This document shows, in pieces, positions 53,591 to 64,000 of a DNA stretch of 64,000 bases (the stretch's first letter is position 1; every line of letters starts with the position of its first letter). The stretch is from Edwardsiella anguillarum ET080813 (GTDB lineage: Bacteria; Pseudomonadota; Gammaproteobacteria; Enterobacterales; Enterobacteriaceae), in assembly GCF_000264765.2 (NCBI RefSeq), contig NZ_CP006664.1, positions 3,162,001 to 3,226,000 of the forward strand, written 5' to 3'. The notes below the pieces were generated by a model. It saw nothing but the letters and a program-made list of their open reading frames with translations. It ran no database searches and was not told the DNA's origin. Both the position numbers and the translations under genes were made by a program.

Positions 53591-54721
53591 TTAGAACTGG
53601 TAAATCAGGCCTACGCCAACCACGTTGTCAGTGGTGATGCCGTTAGCTTTGTAGAAGTCGTCGTTACCGTCCAGCAGGTTGATTTTGTAATCAACGTAGG
53701 TGGACATGTTCTTGTTGAAGTAGTAGGACGCGCCCAGGTCAACGTATTTAACCAGATCTTTATTCAGGTTAGAGTCCAGACCCAGCTGCTTGCCCTTAGA
53801 CTGCAGGTAGGCGATGGACGGACGCAGGCCGAAGTCGAACTGGTACTGAGCCACGGCTTCGAAGTTTTGGGTCTTGTTAGCGATGCCACCGCCGTCAACG
53901 CTGGTAGATTTACCGAACGGAGTCATGTTCAGGGTTTCGGCGTACATGGCGGCAATGTAGACGTTGTTGGCGTCGTACTTCAGACCGGTGGTCCATGCCT
54001 GAGCCTTGTTGCCTTCAGCGATGTCGCCAACGGCGAGGCCATGCTTCTGAGACAGGGTACGGTTAGAGGTAGAGTAAGCCGCCGCAGCGCTCACGCCCCA
54101 GCCCAGGTCGTAGGAGGCAGACATACCGAAGCCGTCGCCGTTCTGCTCGGACAGGTCAGCACGACCATTGTTGCTTTCGCCCTTGGCGCCGTTTTTACCC
54201 TGGTACTGCAGGGCCACGTTCAGGCCGTCAACCAGACCGAAGAAGCCGTTGTTGCGGTAGGTTGCAACGCCGTTGGTACGGCCGGTCATGAAGTTGTCGG
54301 TGTAGGTGTAGGTGTCACCGCCGAAGACCGGCAGCACGTCGGTCCAGGCTTCTACGTCGTATACGACGCCGTAGTTACGGCCGTAGTCCAGAGAGCCGTA
54401 GTCGGCGAATTTCAGACCGGCGAAGCCCAGACGGGTTTTGAAGTTACCGGAATCGCTTTCCGGTTTTTTGGCTTTCGCTTCAGCTTCCCACTGGCCGTAA
54501 CCGGTCAGTTCGCTGTTGATCTGGGTTTCGCCTTTGAAGCCAAAGCGGGCATAGGTGTGATCGCCGTCGTCAGATTTGTCGCTGGTGAATTTATGACGGG
54601 CGTCAACTTTACCATACAGGCTCAGCTTGTTGCCGTCTTTGTTGTACAGCTCGGCCGCGTTGGCCGCGCCGGCAACCAGCAGAGCTGGGATTACCACTGC
54701 AAGAATATTGCGTTTCATCAT
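53591..54721 (-). CDS. ompF: Outer-membrane porin OmpF
   Basis: A 376-residue porin beginning [18 protein letters not shown] with a signal peptide cleaved after AANA to give [20 protein letters not shown]. It ends in the outer-membrane sorting residue Phe (VGVGLIYQF). [28 protein letters not shown] with [11 protein letters not shown] (loop 3) and [17 protein letters not shown] are general porin signatures. Trimers allow passive diffusion of small hydrophilic solutes. Synteny aspC-ompF-asnS supports the OmpF name. GAGGGTAACA precedes two adjacent ATG codons; 54721 gives the MMKRN start seen in E. coli. Confidence 0.93.
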   Translation of the reverse strand: MMKRNILAVVIPALLVAGAANAAELYNKDGNKLSLYGKVDARHKFTSDKSDDGDHTYARFGFKGETQINSELTGYGQWEAEAKAKKPESDSGNFKTRLGFAGLKFADYGSLDYGRNYGVVYDVEAWTDVLPVFGGDTYTYTDNFMTGRTNGVATYRNNGFFGLVDGLNVALQYQGKNGAKGESNNGRADLSEQNGDGFGMSASYDLGWGVSAAAAYSTSNRTLSQKHGLAVGDIAEGNKAQAWTTGLKYDANNVYIAAMYAETLNMTPFGKSTSVDGGGIANKTQNFEAVAQYQFDFGLRPSIAYLQSKGKQLGLDSNLNKDLVKYVDLGASYYFNKNMSTYVDYKINLLDGNDDFYKANGITTDNVVGVGLIYQF

Positions 54722-54974
54722 TGTTACCCTCATTGGTTTTATTTTTTTGACACCTGCCACTGCCTAATTTGATCCCATCGGGAACTTTTTTAACCCCCTG
54801 CGGAACTAAGCTAGAGAGTATGGTGTCTTCCTGTGTCTGGTTGGCAGTGTTCCATTCGTACCGCGGATAATCCACCGGCAAAATGATACAAATACCTTAT
54901 AGCGGTAACAGAATGAAATAATGTGTTTCAAATTGTAAGAATTGAGGAACTTTGTGACACAGGTCTAAGTTTAA
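54722..54974 (-). promoter_or_regulatory. ompF upstream region with OmpR-like sequence
   Basis: The 250-base gap between ompF and the asnS terminator should contain the ompF promoter and a long leader. On the minus strand around 54900-54945 the AT-rich stretch contains TTTGAAACACAT and TCTGTTACCG, which resemble OmpR half-sites in spacing and composition. This is by eye only. No separate gene is seen. Confidence 0.4.
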
Positions 54975-55009
54975 AAAACAGGGGGTCAGCTGTGCTGACC
55001 CCCTGTTTT
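54975..55009 (-). terminator. asnS terminator
   Basis: A perfect 16-bp stem (54975-54990 with 54994-55009, loop TGT) runs into a T-run on the minus strand. It lies 36 bases past the asnS stop. Confidence 0.92.
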
Positions 55010-55044
55010 GTTGCCACTTTGTGTTTTTTACGCTACAGACTTGA

Positions 55045-56445
<1,401 letters not shown>

Positions 56446-56632
56446 AGATTTCTCTCTTTTATATTAATCTTGATTGACAAATAACCTTACCCTCTCACGG
56501 GTGGAGGGCATGGTGCTATGTTACTTGTCATGCAAACAGACACAAGCGGAATTAAGCGCCCGCGGGGCAACTTTTTCGTGGATTTAGCGCCCTTGCGCCG
56601 GGAACGGCGTTATGGCAGGGGCGATGCCGGGT

Positions 56633-56655
56633 GCGCAGCGCCAGCGGCGCTGCGC
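56633..56655 (-). terminator. Hairpin after pncB
   Basis: A perfect 10-bp GC-rich stem (56633-56642 with 56646-56655, loop of 3) lies 11 bases past the pncB stop on the minus strand. There is no T-run. Confidence 0.5.
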
Positions 56656-56666
56656 CGGAGAGGAGG

Positions 56667-57872
56667 TCAGCTGGCGCGCTTGACCAGCGGCAGATCGAAC
56701 GCCTTGCGCAGCGCCTTAACGAAGGCGGCATCCTGACAGATGGTTTTTCCCGGGCTGTCGGAGAGCTTGGCCACCGGCTTACCGTTACACTCCACCAGTT
56801 TGATGACGATGTTCAGCGGACGTACGCCGGGCAGATCGCAGGTCAGGCGGGTGCCGATGCCGAAGCTGAGGTTGATGCGGTGATGAAAGTGGCGGTACAG
56901 CGCCAGCGCTTTGGGGAGGTCCAGATTGTCGGAGAAGACCAGCACCTTATCCTGCGGGTCGATCCCCAGCTGCTCATAGTGGGCGATAGCTTTTTCTCCC
57001 CAGGCGATGGGATCGCCTGAGTCATGGCGCAGCCCCTGGTAGTGCCCAGCGAACTGGCTGCCAAAGTCGCGTAAAAACGCATCCATGGTGATGCAGTCGG
57101 TCAGGGCGATCCCCAGCTGATCGGGGTACTCATCCAGCCAGGACTGCAGCGCCGCCCGCTGGCTGTTGGCCAGCACCGGACAGATCTGCTGGTGGGCCTG
57201 GAACCATTCATGGGCCTGGGTGCCCAGCGGCGTCAGCCCCATCTGTTTGGCAAACAGGTAGTTGCTGGTGCCGCTCAGGTAGGGGAACTCGCTCTTGAGG
57301 GTGGCCAGGATGGCCTGGTGCACCGCCCGAGAGAAGCGGCGACGGGTGCCGAAGTCCATCAGGCGGAAACCGCGCAGATCGACGTCCGCGCTGAGATGAT
57401 GGAACTCATTCAGGCGTCGCTGCAGCTGCGCCACGGCGATCTCCGGGGTGATATGGGGCGAGCGGTGGCGGTGCACCACCTCGCTGATCACCGCCAGCAG
57501 GGGAACCTCCCACAGGATCACCTCACGCCACGGGCCGCTGATGCGAATATTAAGGCGTCCGCGATCGTTGCTGATGGCCACCCGGCGCGGATCGAGGCGC
57601 AGGGTACGCAGCCAGTCAAGATAGTCGCGCTGGAAGAAGGGCAGGGCGGCCAGATAGTCATACTCATCCTGCGTCAGGGCCAGCTGCCCCATCAGATTGA
57701 CCTGGCTGGCTATCTCGTCGGCGTATTCCCCCAGCAGCTCATCGCCACGGCAGCGAAACTCCGCCGCAACGCTGACACTGCGGTAACGATGGTACACCGC
57801 CTGTTGCATATGCAGTTTGTAGGCGTCGGTGTCCAGCAGCGAAGTGATAATCGGGGAGACATCTTGAGTCAT
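56667..57872 (-). CDS. pncB: Nicotinate phosphoribosyltransferase
   Basis: A 401-residue enzyme of NAD salvage (E. coli 400) that joins nicotinate and PRPP with ATP hydrolysis. [38 protein letters not shown] followed by HEW (the likely phosphorylated histidine) and the PRPP region [20 protein letters not shown] are conserved. It lies between asnS and pepN as in E. coli, divergent from pepN. Confidence 0.95.
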   Translation of the reverse strand: MTQDVSPIITSLLDTDAYKLHMQQAVYHRYRSVSVAAEFRCRGDELLGEYADEIASQVNLMGQLALTQDEYDYLAALPFFQRDYLDWLRTLRLDPRRVAISNDRGRLNIRISGPWREVILWEVPLLAVISEVVHRHRSPHITPEIAVAQLQRRLNEFHHLSADVDLRGFRLMDFGTRRRFSRAVHQAILATLKSEFPYLSGTSNYLFAKQMGLTPLGTQAHEWFQAHQQICPVLANSQRAALQSWLDEYPDQLGIALTDCITMDAFLRDFGSQFAGHYQGLRHDSGDPIAWGEKAIAHYEQLGIDPQDKVLVFSDNLDLPKALALYRHFHHRINLSFGIGTRLTCDLPGVRPLNIVIKLVECNGKPVAKLSDSPGKTICQDAAFVKALRKAFDLPLVKRAS

Positions 57873-58225
57873 GGCGCGTTACTGCATCCTCGTCAGGGAT
57901 TATTGACAAAAGTCGAAGGAGTATACCTAGTTTATACGCAGAATGAACCGATAATCTGCGCAATTAGCGCCTGATAGGTTGCGGATTGGGCGCCCCAGCC
58001 AGCGCGGCGCGGCCGGATGGCGCCGAGGTCGATCGCACTCTGCGCGGTGTGTTAACGCCGTCGATTGGGTAGTATGGCACTATCCCATCGCACACTATAT
58101 GCTGCGACGATGCGGGGCGTGTGCGGCGCCGGACTGATACGGCGCCGTATGGATTGCACAGGTAACCCGACCGACGGGGTCGGGCGACCTGACGCTCCTC
58201 CAAAGACAGCCAATTAAGGGTAGCT
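57873..58225. other. pncB-pepN divergent intergenic region
   Basis: This 353-base region should hold the promoters of pncB (minus) and pepN (plus). On the minus strand TATACT, near 57920, is a fair -10 for pncB. I do not see a clear NadR operator. No gene is supported here. Confidence 0.5.
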
Positions 58226-60847
58226 ATGACGCAACAACAACCACAGGCGAAATATCGCCGCGACTATAAAACGCCGGATTACACCATCACCGATCTGGAC
58301 CTGGATTTTGTACTCGATGCGGACTGCACAACGGTGACGGCCGTTAGTCAGGTGACGCGGTTGGGGAGCCCGGGGGCGGTTCTGGTGCTCGACGGCGAGG
58401 CGTTGACCCTGCGCAGCCTGTCCGTGGACGGCGTCGCTTGGACGGAGTACCGGACTGAGGGCAATCAGCTGATCGTCGACGGGCTGCCGGCGCAGTTTAC
58501 CCTGACCATCGTCAACGAGATCCATCCGGCGCAAAACAGCGCCCTTGAGGGGCTATACCAGTCGGGCGAGGCGCTGTGCACCCAGTGCGAGGCCGAGGGC
58601 TTCCGCCATATTACCTACTATCTGGATCGCCCCGACGTGCTGGCTCGGTTCCGTACCCGCATCGTGGCGGACAAAGCGCGCTATCCCTACCTGCTGTCCA
58701 ACGGAAACCGCGTAGGCCAGGGCGAGCTGGAGGACGGGCGCCACTGGGTACAGTGGGAAGATCCGTTTCCCAAACCCAGCTATCTGTTCGCCCTGGTGGC
58801 CGGCGACTTCGATCGGCTGAGCGATACCTTTATTACCCGCAGTGGGCGCCGGGTGGCGCTGGAGCTGTACGTCGATCGCGGCAACCTCGATCGCACCGGC
58901 TGGGCGATGACCTCGCTGAAAAACGCCATGCGCTGGGACGAGCAGCGCTTTGGCCTGGAGTACGATCTGGATATCTATATGGTCGTGGCGGTGGACTTCT
59001 TCAATATGGGGGCGATGGAGAATAAGGGGCTGAACATCTTCAACGCCAAGTTTGTGCTGGCCAAGGCGCAGACGGCCACCGACAAAGACTATCTGAACAT
59101 CGAGTCGGTGATCGGCCACGAATATTTCCATAACTGGACCGGCAACCGGGTAACCTGCCGCGACTGGTTCCAGCTGAGCCTGAAAGAGGGGCTGACCGTA
59201 TTCCGCGATCAGGAGTTCAGCTCCGATCTGGGGTCGCGGGCGGTGAATCGCATCGACAACGTGCGGGTGCTGCGCGGTGCCCAGTTCGCCGAGGATGCCG
59301 GCCCGATGGCGCACCCGATCCGTCCCGACAAAGTGATCGAGATGAATAACTTCTACACCCTGACGGTGTATGAGAAGGGCGCCGAAGTGATCCGCATGAT
59401 GCACACCCTGCTGGGAGAGGAGAAGTTCCAGGCGGGGATGCGGCTTTACTTTACGCGTCACGACGGCAGCGCCGCGACCTGCGACGACTTTGTCCAGGCG
59501 ATGGAGGACGCTTCTGGCATCGATCTGACGCTGTTCCGCCGCTGGTACAGCCAGTCCGGCACCCCGCTGCTGACGGTGCGCGACGAATATGACGCCGAGC
59601 GCCGGCAGTACCGGCTGTATGTGACTCAGACGACCCCCGCCACGGCGGATCAGGTGGAAAAGCGGCCGCTGCATATTCCGCTGGATATTGAGTTGTATAA
59701 CGACCAGGGCGAGGTGATCCCGCTGATGATGGACGGCGCGCCGGCCGGCAACGTACTGAGCGTGACCGAAGCGGAGCAGAGCTTCGCCTTCGACAACGTG
59801 CCGCAGGCGCCGACGCCGTCGCTGCTGCGGGAGTTTTCCGCGCCGGTACGCCTGGAGTACCCCTACAGCGATCGCCAACTGACCTTCCTGATGCAGCACG
59901 CGCGCAACGACTTTGCCCGCTGGGACGCGGCGCAGATGCTGCTGGCCAAGTATGTGCGCCTGAACGTCTCGCGCAGCCAGCAGGGACAGCCGCTGTCGCT
60001 GCCGGAGCACGTGATGGCGGCGTTTGGCGGCGTGCTGGCGGATGAGAGCCAGGATCCGGCGCTGCGTGCGCAGATCCTGACCCTGCCGTCAGAGGTGGAG
60101 ATGGCCGAGCTGTTCAGCCAGATCGATCCCGAGGCCATCGCCCTGGTGCACCAGGCGTTGACTCGCCTGTTGGCCCAACAGTTGGCGGCGGGGTGGCTGC
60201 ACGCGTATCAGCGCAACGCCACGCCGGAGTACCGTATCGAGCATGGCGATATCGCCAGGCGGGCGCTGCGTAACGTCTGCCTGCGCTACCTGGCGTTTGG
60301 CGACGACGTGGCCCAGGCGGATGCCCTGGTCAGCGCCCAGTATCGCGATGCGGATAATATGACCGATGCGCTCGGCGCCCTGTCGGCGGCGGTTGCCGCA
60401 CAGCTGCCCTGCCGCGATACGCTGATGGCGCAGTTCGACCAGCGCTGGCATCAGGATGGCCTGGTGATGGATAAGTGGTTTACCCTGCAGGCGACCGCGC
60501 CGGATGACGGGGTGCTGGCTCAGGTGCGCGCGCTGCTGCAGCACCGTTCATTTACCCTGAGCAACCCCAACCGCACCCGGGCGCTGGTGGGGGCCTTCGC
60601 CCAGCTTAACCCGCGCGCGTTCCACGCGGCGGACGGCTCTGGCTATGCTTTTCTGGCGGAGATCCTGGCGGATCTGAACACCCGCAATCCGCAGGTCGCC
60701 GCCCGCATGGTGGATCCGCTGATCCGGCTGAAGCGCTATGACGCCGGGCGTCAGGCATTGATGCGTCAGCAGCTGGAGTCCCTGCTGGCGCTGGAGAGTC
60801 TCTCCGGCGATCTGTATGAGAAGATCACCCGGGCGCTGGAGGCCTGA
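58226..60847 (+). CDS. pepN: Aminopeptidase N
   Basis: An 873-residue M1 zinc metallopeptidase (E. coli 870). The exopeptidase motif GAMEN is at residues 262-266 and the zinc site HEYFH at 298-302, with the third ligand Glu321 in SLKEGLTVFRDQEFSSDLGS. It removes N-terminal residues from peptides in the cytoplasm. The ATG at 58226 has TAAGGGTAGCT upstream. It is a single gene with its own terminator. Confidence 0.97.
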   Translation: MTQQQPQAKYRRDYKTPDYTITDLDLDFVLDADCTTVTAVSQVTRLGSPGAVLVLDGEALTLRSLSVDGVAWTEYRTEGNQLIVDGLPAQFTLTIVNEIHPAQNSALEGLYQSGEALCTQCEAEGFRHITYYLDRPDVLARFRTRIVADKARYPYLLSNGNRVGQGELEDGRHWVQWEDPFPKPSYLFALVAGDFDRLSDTFITRSGRRVALELYVDRGNLDRTGWAMTSLKNAMRWDEQRFGLEYDLDIYMVVAVDFFNMGAMENKGLNIFNAKFVLAKAQTATDKDYLNIESVIGHEYFHNWTGNRVTCRDWFQLSLKEGLTVFRDQEFSSDLGSRAVNRIDNVRVLRGAQFAEDAGPMAHPIRPDKVIEMNNFYTLTVYEKGAEVIRMMHTLLGEEKFQAGMRLYFTRHDGSAATCDDFVQAMEDASGIDLTLFRRWYSQSGTPLLTVRDEYDAERRQYRLYVTQTTPATADQVEKRPLHIPLDIELYNDQGEVIPLMMDGAPAGNVLSVTEAEQSFAFDNVPQAPTPSLLREFSAPVRLEYPYSDRQLTFLMQHARNDFARWDAAQMLLAKYVRLNVSRSQQGQPLSLPEHVMAAFGGVLADESQDPALRAQILTLPSEVEMAELFSQIDPEAIALVHQALTRLLAQQLAAGWLHAYQRNATPEYRIEHGDIARRALRNVCLRYLAFGDDVAQADALVSAQYRDADNMTDALGALSAAVAAQLPCRDTLMAQFDQRWHQDGLVMDKWFTLQATAPDDGVLAQVRALLQHRSFTLSNPNRTRALVGAFAQLNPRAFHAADGSGYAFLAEILADLNTRNPQVAARMVDPLIRLKRYDAGRQALMRQQLESLLALESLSGDLYEKITRALEA

Positions 60848-60878
60848 TCGCTTGCCGCGGGACGCCTGTCCATGACCC

Positions 60879-60905
60879 TACCGGCCTGCGGGCCGGTATT
60901 TTTTT
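60879..60905 (+). terminator. pepN terminator
   Basis: Stem TACCGGCC (60879-60886), loop TGCG, GGCCGGTA (60891-60898), followed by seven T residues. Confidence 0.92.
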
Positions 60906-61060
60906 GCCGCCGCGGCGCGCGGCGTCGGGGGGAGGCAGGCCGTGCTCTGGCGCAGAGTTCTGGAAAATAGTGCTGGGCGAACGGCGGCGATGGGGCTTAT
61001 ATAGCGGAGATGATGCCGGGGACGCTCCCCGGTACGGAGATATACCGATGCGGGGTGACG

Positions 61061-61960
61061 ATGAGTAATCCTTTACAGCGTATCGATGTTAAAACCATCG
61101 TCCTGTTTTGCCTGATCGCGGACAATCACTCCATGTCAAAGACCGCCGAGCTGATGCATATGACGCCGTCGGCGGTCAGCAAGCGGATTCATGAGCTGGA
61201 GACTATTACGCAGCTGACGCTGTTCCAGCGTCTGCCCGGGAAGATGGCGCTGACCCGCGAGGGAGAGGCCCTGCTCTGCGAGGCGGGCTATCTGGTGGGC
61301 AGCCTGGATCGCCTGTGGGGAACGGTGCAGCGCCTGCGTCAGCGCCAGCAGCTTCAGATCCGCCTGCTGGCTAATACCTCGTCCATTATTCAGTTTCTGT
61401 CGCACGATATCAGCGCCTTTCTGCGTCAATACCCGGATATCGGCATCATGCTGACCGAAACCGACAGCGACGACGTTAGGCGGGCGCTGGCGGAGAACCG
61501 CACCGATATCGGCATCTATTTTGCCGCCGCCGCCGCCGCAGGGCTGGAGGGGGGGGAATATAACGCCGATCGCCTGGTGCTGCTGGTGGCCGAGACGCAT
61601 CCCCTGGCCTCGCAGCAGCGGGTGTGGTTTGCCCGCGCGCTGGACTACAGCTTTGTGACCTTCAATCTCAACAGCGCCATCTATAAATGTATCGCCGCCC
61701 AGGCGGCCCTGGCCGGGCGGGAGCTGAGGGTAACCATGCGCAGCAACGACTTCAGCGCCATCTGCCAGATGGTGAGATCCGGGATCGGCGTCGGCATACT
61801 GCCGGCGCAGACGCTGGATCGGGTTGGACTGCACCAGCAGGGGATCCGCGCCATCGCGCTGCGCGATGAGTGGGCGGAAAGAATGCTGTATGTCTCCATT
61901 AGCCAGGAGGCGCAGGCGCTACCGGCGGCGCGGATGCTGTATAGCTACCTGCTGAAATAG
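61061..61960 (+). CDS. LysR-family transcriptional regulator
   Basis: A 299-residue LysR protein. The helix-turn-helix is in residues 8-66 (TIVLFCLIADNHSMSKTAEL, MHMTPSAVSKRIHELE) and the effector domain follows from about residue 95. A string of five alanines near residue 155 and GGGGGGGG at the DNA level just after it are notable. The ATG at 61061 (MSNPLQRIDV) is preferred to an upstream ATG at 61010. It is co-oriented with the VOC gene and a permease, which may be its targets. Function otherwise unknown. Confidence 0.84.
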   Translation: MSNPLQRIDVKTIVLFCLIADNHSMSKTAELMHMTPSAVSKRIHELETITQLTLFQRLPGKMALTREGEALLCEAGYLVGSLDRLWGTVQRLRQRQQLQIRLLANTSSIIQFLSHDISAFLRQYPDIGIMLTETDSDDVRRALAENRTDIGIYFAAAAAAGLEGGEYNADRLVLLVAETHPLASQQRVWFARALDYSFVTFNLNSAIYKCIAAQAALAGRELRVTMRSNDFSAICQMVRSGIGVGILPAQTLDRVGLHQQGIRAIALRDEWAERMLYVSISQEAQALPAARMLYSYLLK

Positions 61961-61995
61961 CCGGGGCATCCCCGGGCGGGGATACCCGCGGTGCT

Positions 61996-62008
61996 TTCCA
62001 TTGTGGAA
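61996..62008. promoter_or_regulatory. Candidate LysR-type operator (T-N11-A dyad)
   Basis: TTCCATTGTGGAA has perfect 5-bp arms around TTG and fits the T-N11-A pattern of LysR sites. It lies 35 bases after the LysR stop and 136 before the VOC gene start. Confidence 0.4.
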
Positions 62009-62143
62009 TCGGCGATGGCGTAAAATTCCTTTGCCTGCGCCCGGCGCGGCGATTAGTGTAAGTCTATTCATTGGTCGCGGCCGCCGTGGATGGAGCATCA
62101 GGGAAAATTATATTTATCACGCTGATTTATCATGAGGTGTTTT

Positions 62144-62521
62144 ATGTTAATTACAGGAATAGATCATGTAGTGATTACGGTTCAGGATGTGGAGAAAACG
62201 CTGGCGTTTTATGTCGCCGGGCTGGGGATGTCGCTGGACAGCCGCAATGGTCGCCTGGCGCTGACGTTTGGCAACCAAAAAATCAATATTCACCGTCAGA
62301 AGGCTGAATTTACCCCGGCGGCGCAAAACGTGACCTATGGCAGTATGGATATATGCTTTACCGCCGAGGGTGATATCGAACAAATCAAGGCTGAGCTGGA
62401 GAGCCGCGGGCTGGTGATCGAGCTCGGCGTGGTGCCACGCACCGGTGCGCAGGGGCCGATTGATAGCCTTTATCTGCGCGACCCTGACGGCAATCTGGTC
62501 GAGATCAGCGTATATAAATAA
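62144..62521 (+). CDS. VOC-fold (glyoxalase/dioxygenase-like) protein
   Basis: A 125-residue protein with the vicinal-oxygen-chelate fold: ITGIDHVVITVQDVEKTLAFY at the N terminus, NQKINIHRQKAEF in the middle and SLYLRDPDGNLVEIS at the C terminus. Likely metal ligands are His in the N-terminal DH and Glu in LVEIS. Relatives include glyoxalase I, fosfomycin-resistance thiol transferases and dioxygenases, but no residue pattern here points to one of them. The ATG at 62144 has GAGGTG upstream; an ATG at 62132 has none. Confidence 0.82.
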   Translation: MLITGIDHVVITVQDVEKTLAFYVAGLGMSLDSRNGRLALTFGNQKINIHRQKAEFTPAAQNVTYGSMDICFTAEGDIEQIKAELESRGLVIELGVVPRTGAQGPIDSLYLRDPDGNLVEISVYK

Positions 62522-62759
62522 GCGATGGGCTTACCGATAGCATAATAATCTAATTCCATTATTACAGCGGTTGGCCATGGTAGGTATTCGCGGTTTCCTT
62601 TCCCCCGAACGGTGGGGGAAATAATAGGTTGGCGTGGTCAGCAGATAATTAACCTGTTCTCTCTGTATTAACCGCTTTTCTGCGGCGGGCCTGCCGCACG
62701 CTGAATTTGTGGCGCGCTGCATTATGGCCCGATTACGGAGACCGCCGGAGGTAACACCT
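62522..62759. other. Gap between VOC gene and permease, with two dyads
   Basis: This 238-base gap contains TAATAAT (62543-62549) paired with ATTATTA (62558-62564), and an 8-bp hairpin TTTCCCCC (62599-62606) with GGGGGAAA (62614-62621). Neither has a T-run, so they are more likely regulatory than terminators. No gene is seen. Confidence 0.45.
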
Positions 62760-64000
62760 ATGGCTCTACTCTCTCTGCTTTCCCTCTTTACCATTATTGC
62801 GCTGGGATTCTGGCGCAAAGTGAACGTTGGTCTGCTGGCGATCGCCATGGTGGTGATCCTGGGCTATGGAAGCAATCAGTTCAGCGAGCGCGAGTTAATG
62901 AGCGGCTTCAGTACCTCTCTCTTTATTACCCTGTTAGGCGTCACCCTGTTTTTTAGCGTCGTGCAAAACAGCGGTGCGCTGGAAGTGGTGATGCAGAACA
63001 TTGTACGGCGCATCGGCGGGCGTATTTATCTGGTGCCAGTGGCGATGTTTGTGATGGGCTATGTGCTGTCGGCCATCGGGCCGGGCTGTGTCCCGGCGCT
63101 GGCCTTTGTGGCGGTGATCGCCGTGCCGCTGTCGCACCGCACCGGCTATAACAGCATCATGCTGATGCTGATCGGTGACGTCGCCACCTATAGCGGGCGC
63201 TTCTCGATGATCACCCCAGAAGGGGTGCTGGTGACCCAGCTGATGTCCCAGTCCGGTATCGAGATCAATCTGGCACAGATGATGTTGAACACCGGCATCG
63301 GCGCGGTGCTGCTGGCGCTGATTTTCTTCTTTGCCTACGGCGGTCACCGGGTGCGTGCCCTGCGCGGCGGGATCGCCGCCGGCGGCGTAGAGATCGACAG
63401 CGCCTCTCCGATAAATCCGCTGAGCCCCCAGCAGAAAGTGGTGCTGCTCTCGATTGTGCTGATGGTGCTGTGCGTAGTGCTGTTCAACATGAACGTAGGG
63501 CTGGCGTCGTTTCTGATGACGGTGCTGCTGCTACTGGCGCGGGTGGAAAGCGAAAAATCCGCCATCGCCTGTATTCCCTGGCCGACCCTGATCATGGTCG
63601 GCGGCGTCGGCATGCTGATGAACCTGGTCAGTAAGTCCGGCGGTATCGATATTATCATCGGCACCATCAATCAGATCTCTACCCCCGCCACCCTGATCAC
63701 CGTGACCGGTGCGGTGACCGGCATCATGAGCTGGTTCTCCTCCACCATTGGCGTGGTGCTGCCCACCCTGCTGCCGACGGTCGCCTCGTTGATCGGCAGC
63801 AGCGGTGGCGCCATTTCGGCTATCGAGCTGGTCAGCGTGATCGGCATTATCTCCTCAACGGCGGGGTTTAGCCCGGTATCGACCGTCGGTGCCCTGATCA
63901 TGTCGGCCAATGAGAGCGACTCGGCACACAACAAAACGCCGCAGGCGCGGCTGTTTGTCACCCTGTTCCTCTGGTCTTTCTTCTGTGTGGTTTTCCTCAG
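62760..64000 (+). CDS. MatC/SLC13-like organic anion permease, 5' part (runs off window)
   Basis: The frame is open from the ATG at 62760, preceded by GGAGGT with 7-base spacing, to the right edge, giving 413 codons without a stop. It is highly hydrophobic with about ten predicted membrane segments so far. The N-terminal half resembles the MatC dicarboxylate carrier domain (VNVGLLAIAMVVILGYGSNQ; SAIGPGCVPALAFVAVIAVP). A repeat with STIGVVLPTLLPTVA and SSTAGFSPVSTVGALIMSA in the second half resembles SLC13/ion-transporter permeases. The likely substrate class is a di- or tricarboxylate; the exact one is unknown. Confidence 0.82.
   Translation, partial: MALLSLLSLFTIIALGFWRKVNVGLLAIAMVVILGYGSNQFSERELMSGFSTSLFITLLGVTLFFSVVQNSGALEVVMQNIVRRIGGRIYLVPVAMFVMGYVLSAIGPGCVPALAFVAVIAVPLSHRTGYNSIMLMLIGDVATYSGRFSMITPEGVLVTQLMSQSGIEINLAQMMLNTGIGAVLLALIFFFAYGGHRVRALRGGIAAGGVEIDSASPINPLSPQQKVVLLSIVLMVLCVVLFNMNVGLASFLMTVLLLLARVESEKSAIACIPWPTLIMVGGVGMLMNLVSKSGGIDIIIGTINQISTPATLITVTGAVTGIMSWFSSTIGVVLPTLLPTVASLIGSSGGAISAIELVSVIGIISSTAGFSPVSTVGALIMSANESDSAHNKTPQARLFVTLFLWSFFCVVFL

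Noticed and set aside
53567..54772. A 401-codon plus-strand frame opposite ompF
   Set aside because: It is the antisense of a strongly codon-biased porin gene, lacks any family motif and is dominated by V, G, Q and H as expected of an antisense shadow.
58553..60010. A 485-codon minus-strand frame opposite pepN
   Set aside because: It lies wholly inside pepN in GC-rich coding DNA and has no motif.
62132..62143. Earlier start for the VOC gene
   Set aside because: It has no Shine-Dalgarno sequence, whereas 62144 has GAGGTG at suitable spacing and gives the usual family start.

Overview
The window looks like chromosome from a member of the Enterobacterales, most likely Edwardsiella or a close Hafniaceae relative. 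The evidence is the block aspC-ompF-asnS-pncB-pepN in the E. coli order, flhBAE joined directly to flgNMA and flgBCDEFGHIJKL, mtfA beside a group of identical tRNA-Asn genes, and housekeeping proteins close to E. coli along most of their length (recalled from memory, not searched). The genus call is an inference; the order-level call is firm.

Layout. Positions 1-3970 carry the 3' part of dcd, then asmA and dcuC. Positions 4150-23945 are a large surface-polysaccharide locus. It opens with a JUMPstart/ops element (4345-4383) and an AT-rich module A: wzx, GT2, wzy, GT2 and three GT4 genes. A GC-rich nucleotide-sugar block follows (galF, galE, ugd, UDP-glucuronate 4-epimerase) and ends in a strong terminator (16560-16593). 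Then comes AT-rich module B: a GT52 sialyltransferase-type gene, neuD, neuB, neuA, neuC, a second wzx and a further glycosyltransferase. The locus closes at gnd. Module B encodes a complete route from UDP-GlcNAc to CMP-Neu5Ac plus a candidate transferase. Galactose, glucuronate and galacturonate donors come from the middle block. No kps export genes, wzz or ligase are visible, so an O-antigen product is more likely than a group 2 capsule.

Positions 25700-32200 hold tmaR and five identical tRNA-Asn(GUU) genes on the minus strand. Each has a stringent-type promoter and its own terminator. The fifth tRNA is separated from the other four by a 4-kb cargo: a MetC-like PLP C-S lyase, a YhaO/CyuP-like amino acid transporter and a divergent LysR regulator. 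mtfA follows, then eptA (lipid A phosphoethanolamine transferase) with a near-consensus PmrA box upstream.

Positions 34268-49958 are flagellar: flhBAE, then flgNMA on the minus strand, then flgB-L. Sigma-28 promoters are recognisable before flgM and flgK, so late chaperone, anti-sigma and hook-junction genes are tied to hook completion. A GC-rich stretch without a convincing gene (49959-50574) follows, then rclC and an exported isochorismatase-fold hydrolase.

Positions 52150-60847 hold aspC, ompF, asnS and pncB (all minus) and pepN (plus). The window ends with a LysR regulator, a VOC-fold protein and the start of a MatC/SLC13-like permease that runs off the right edge.
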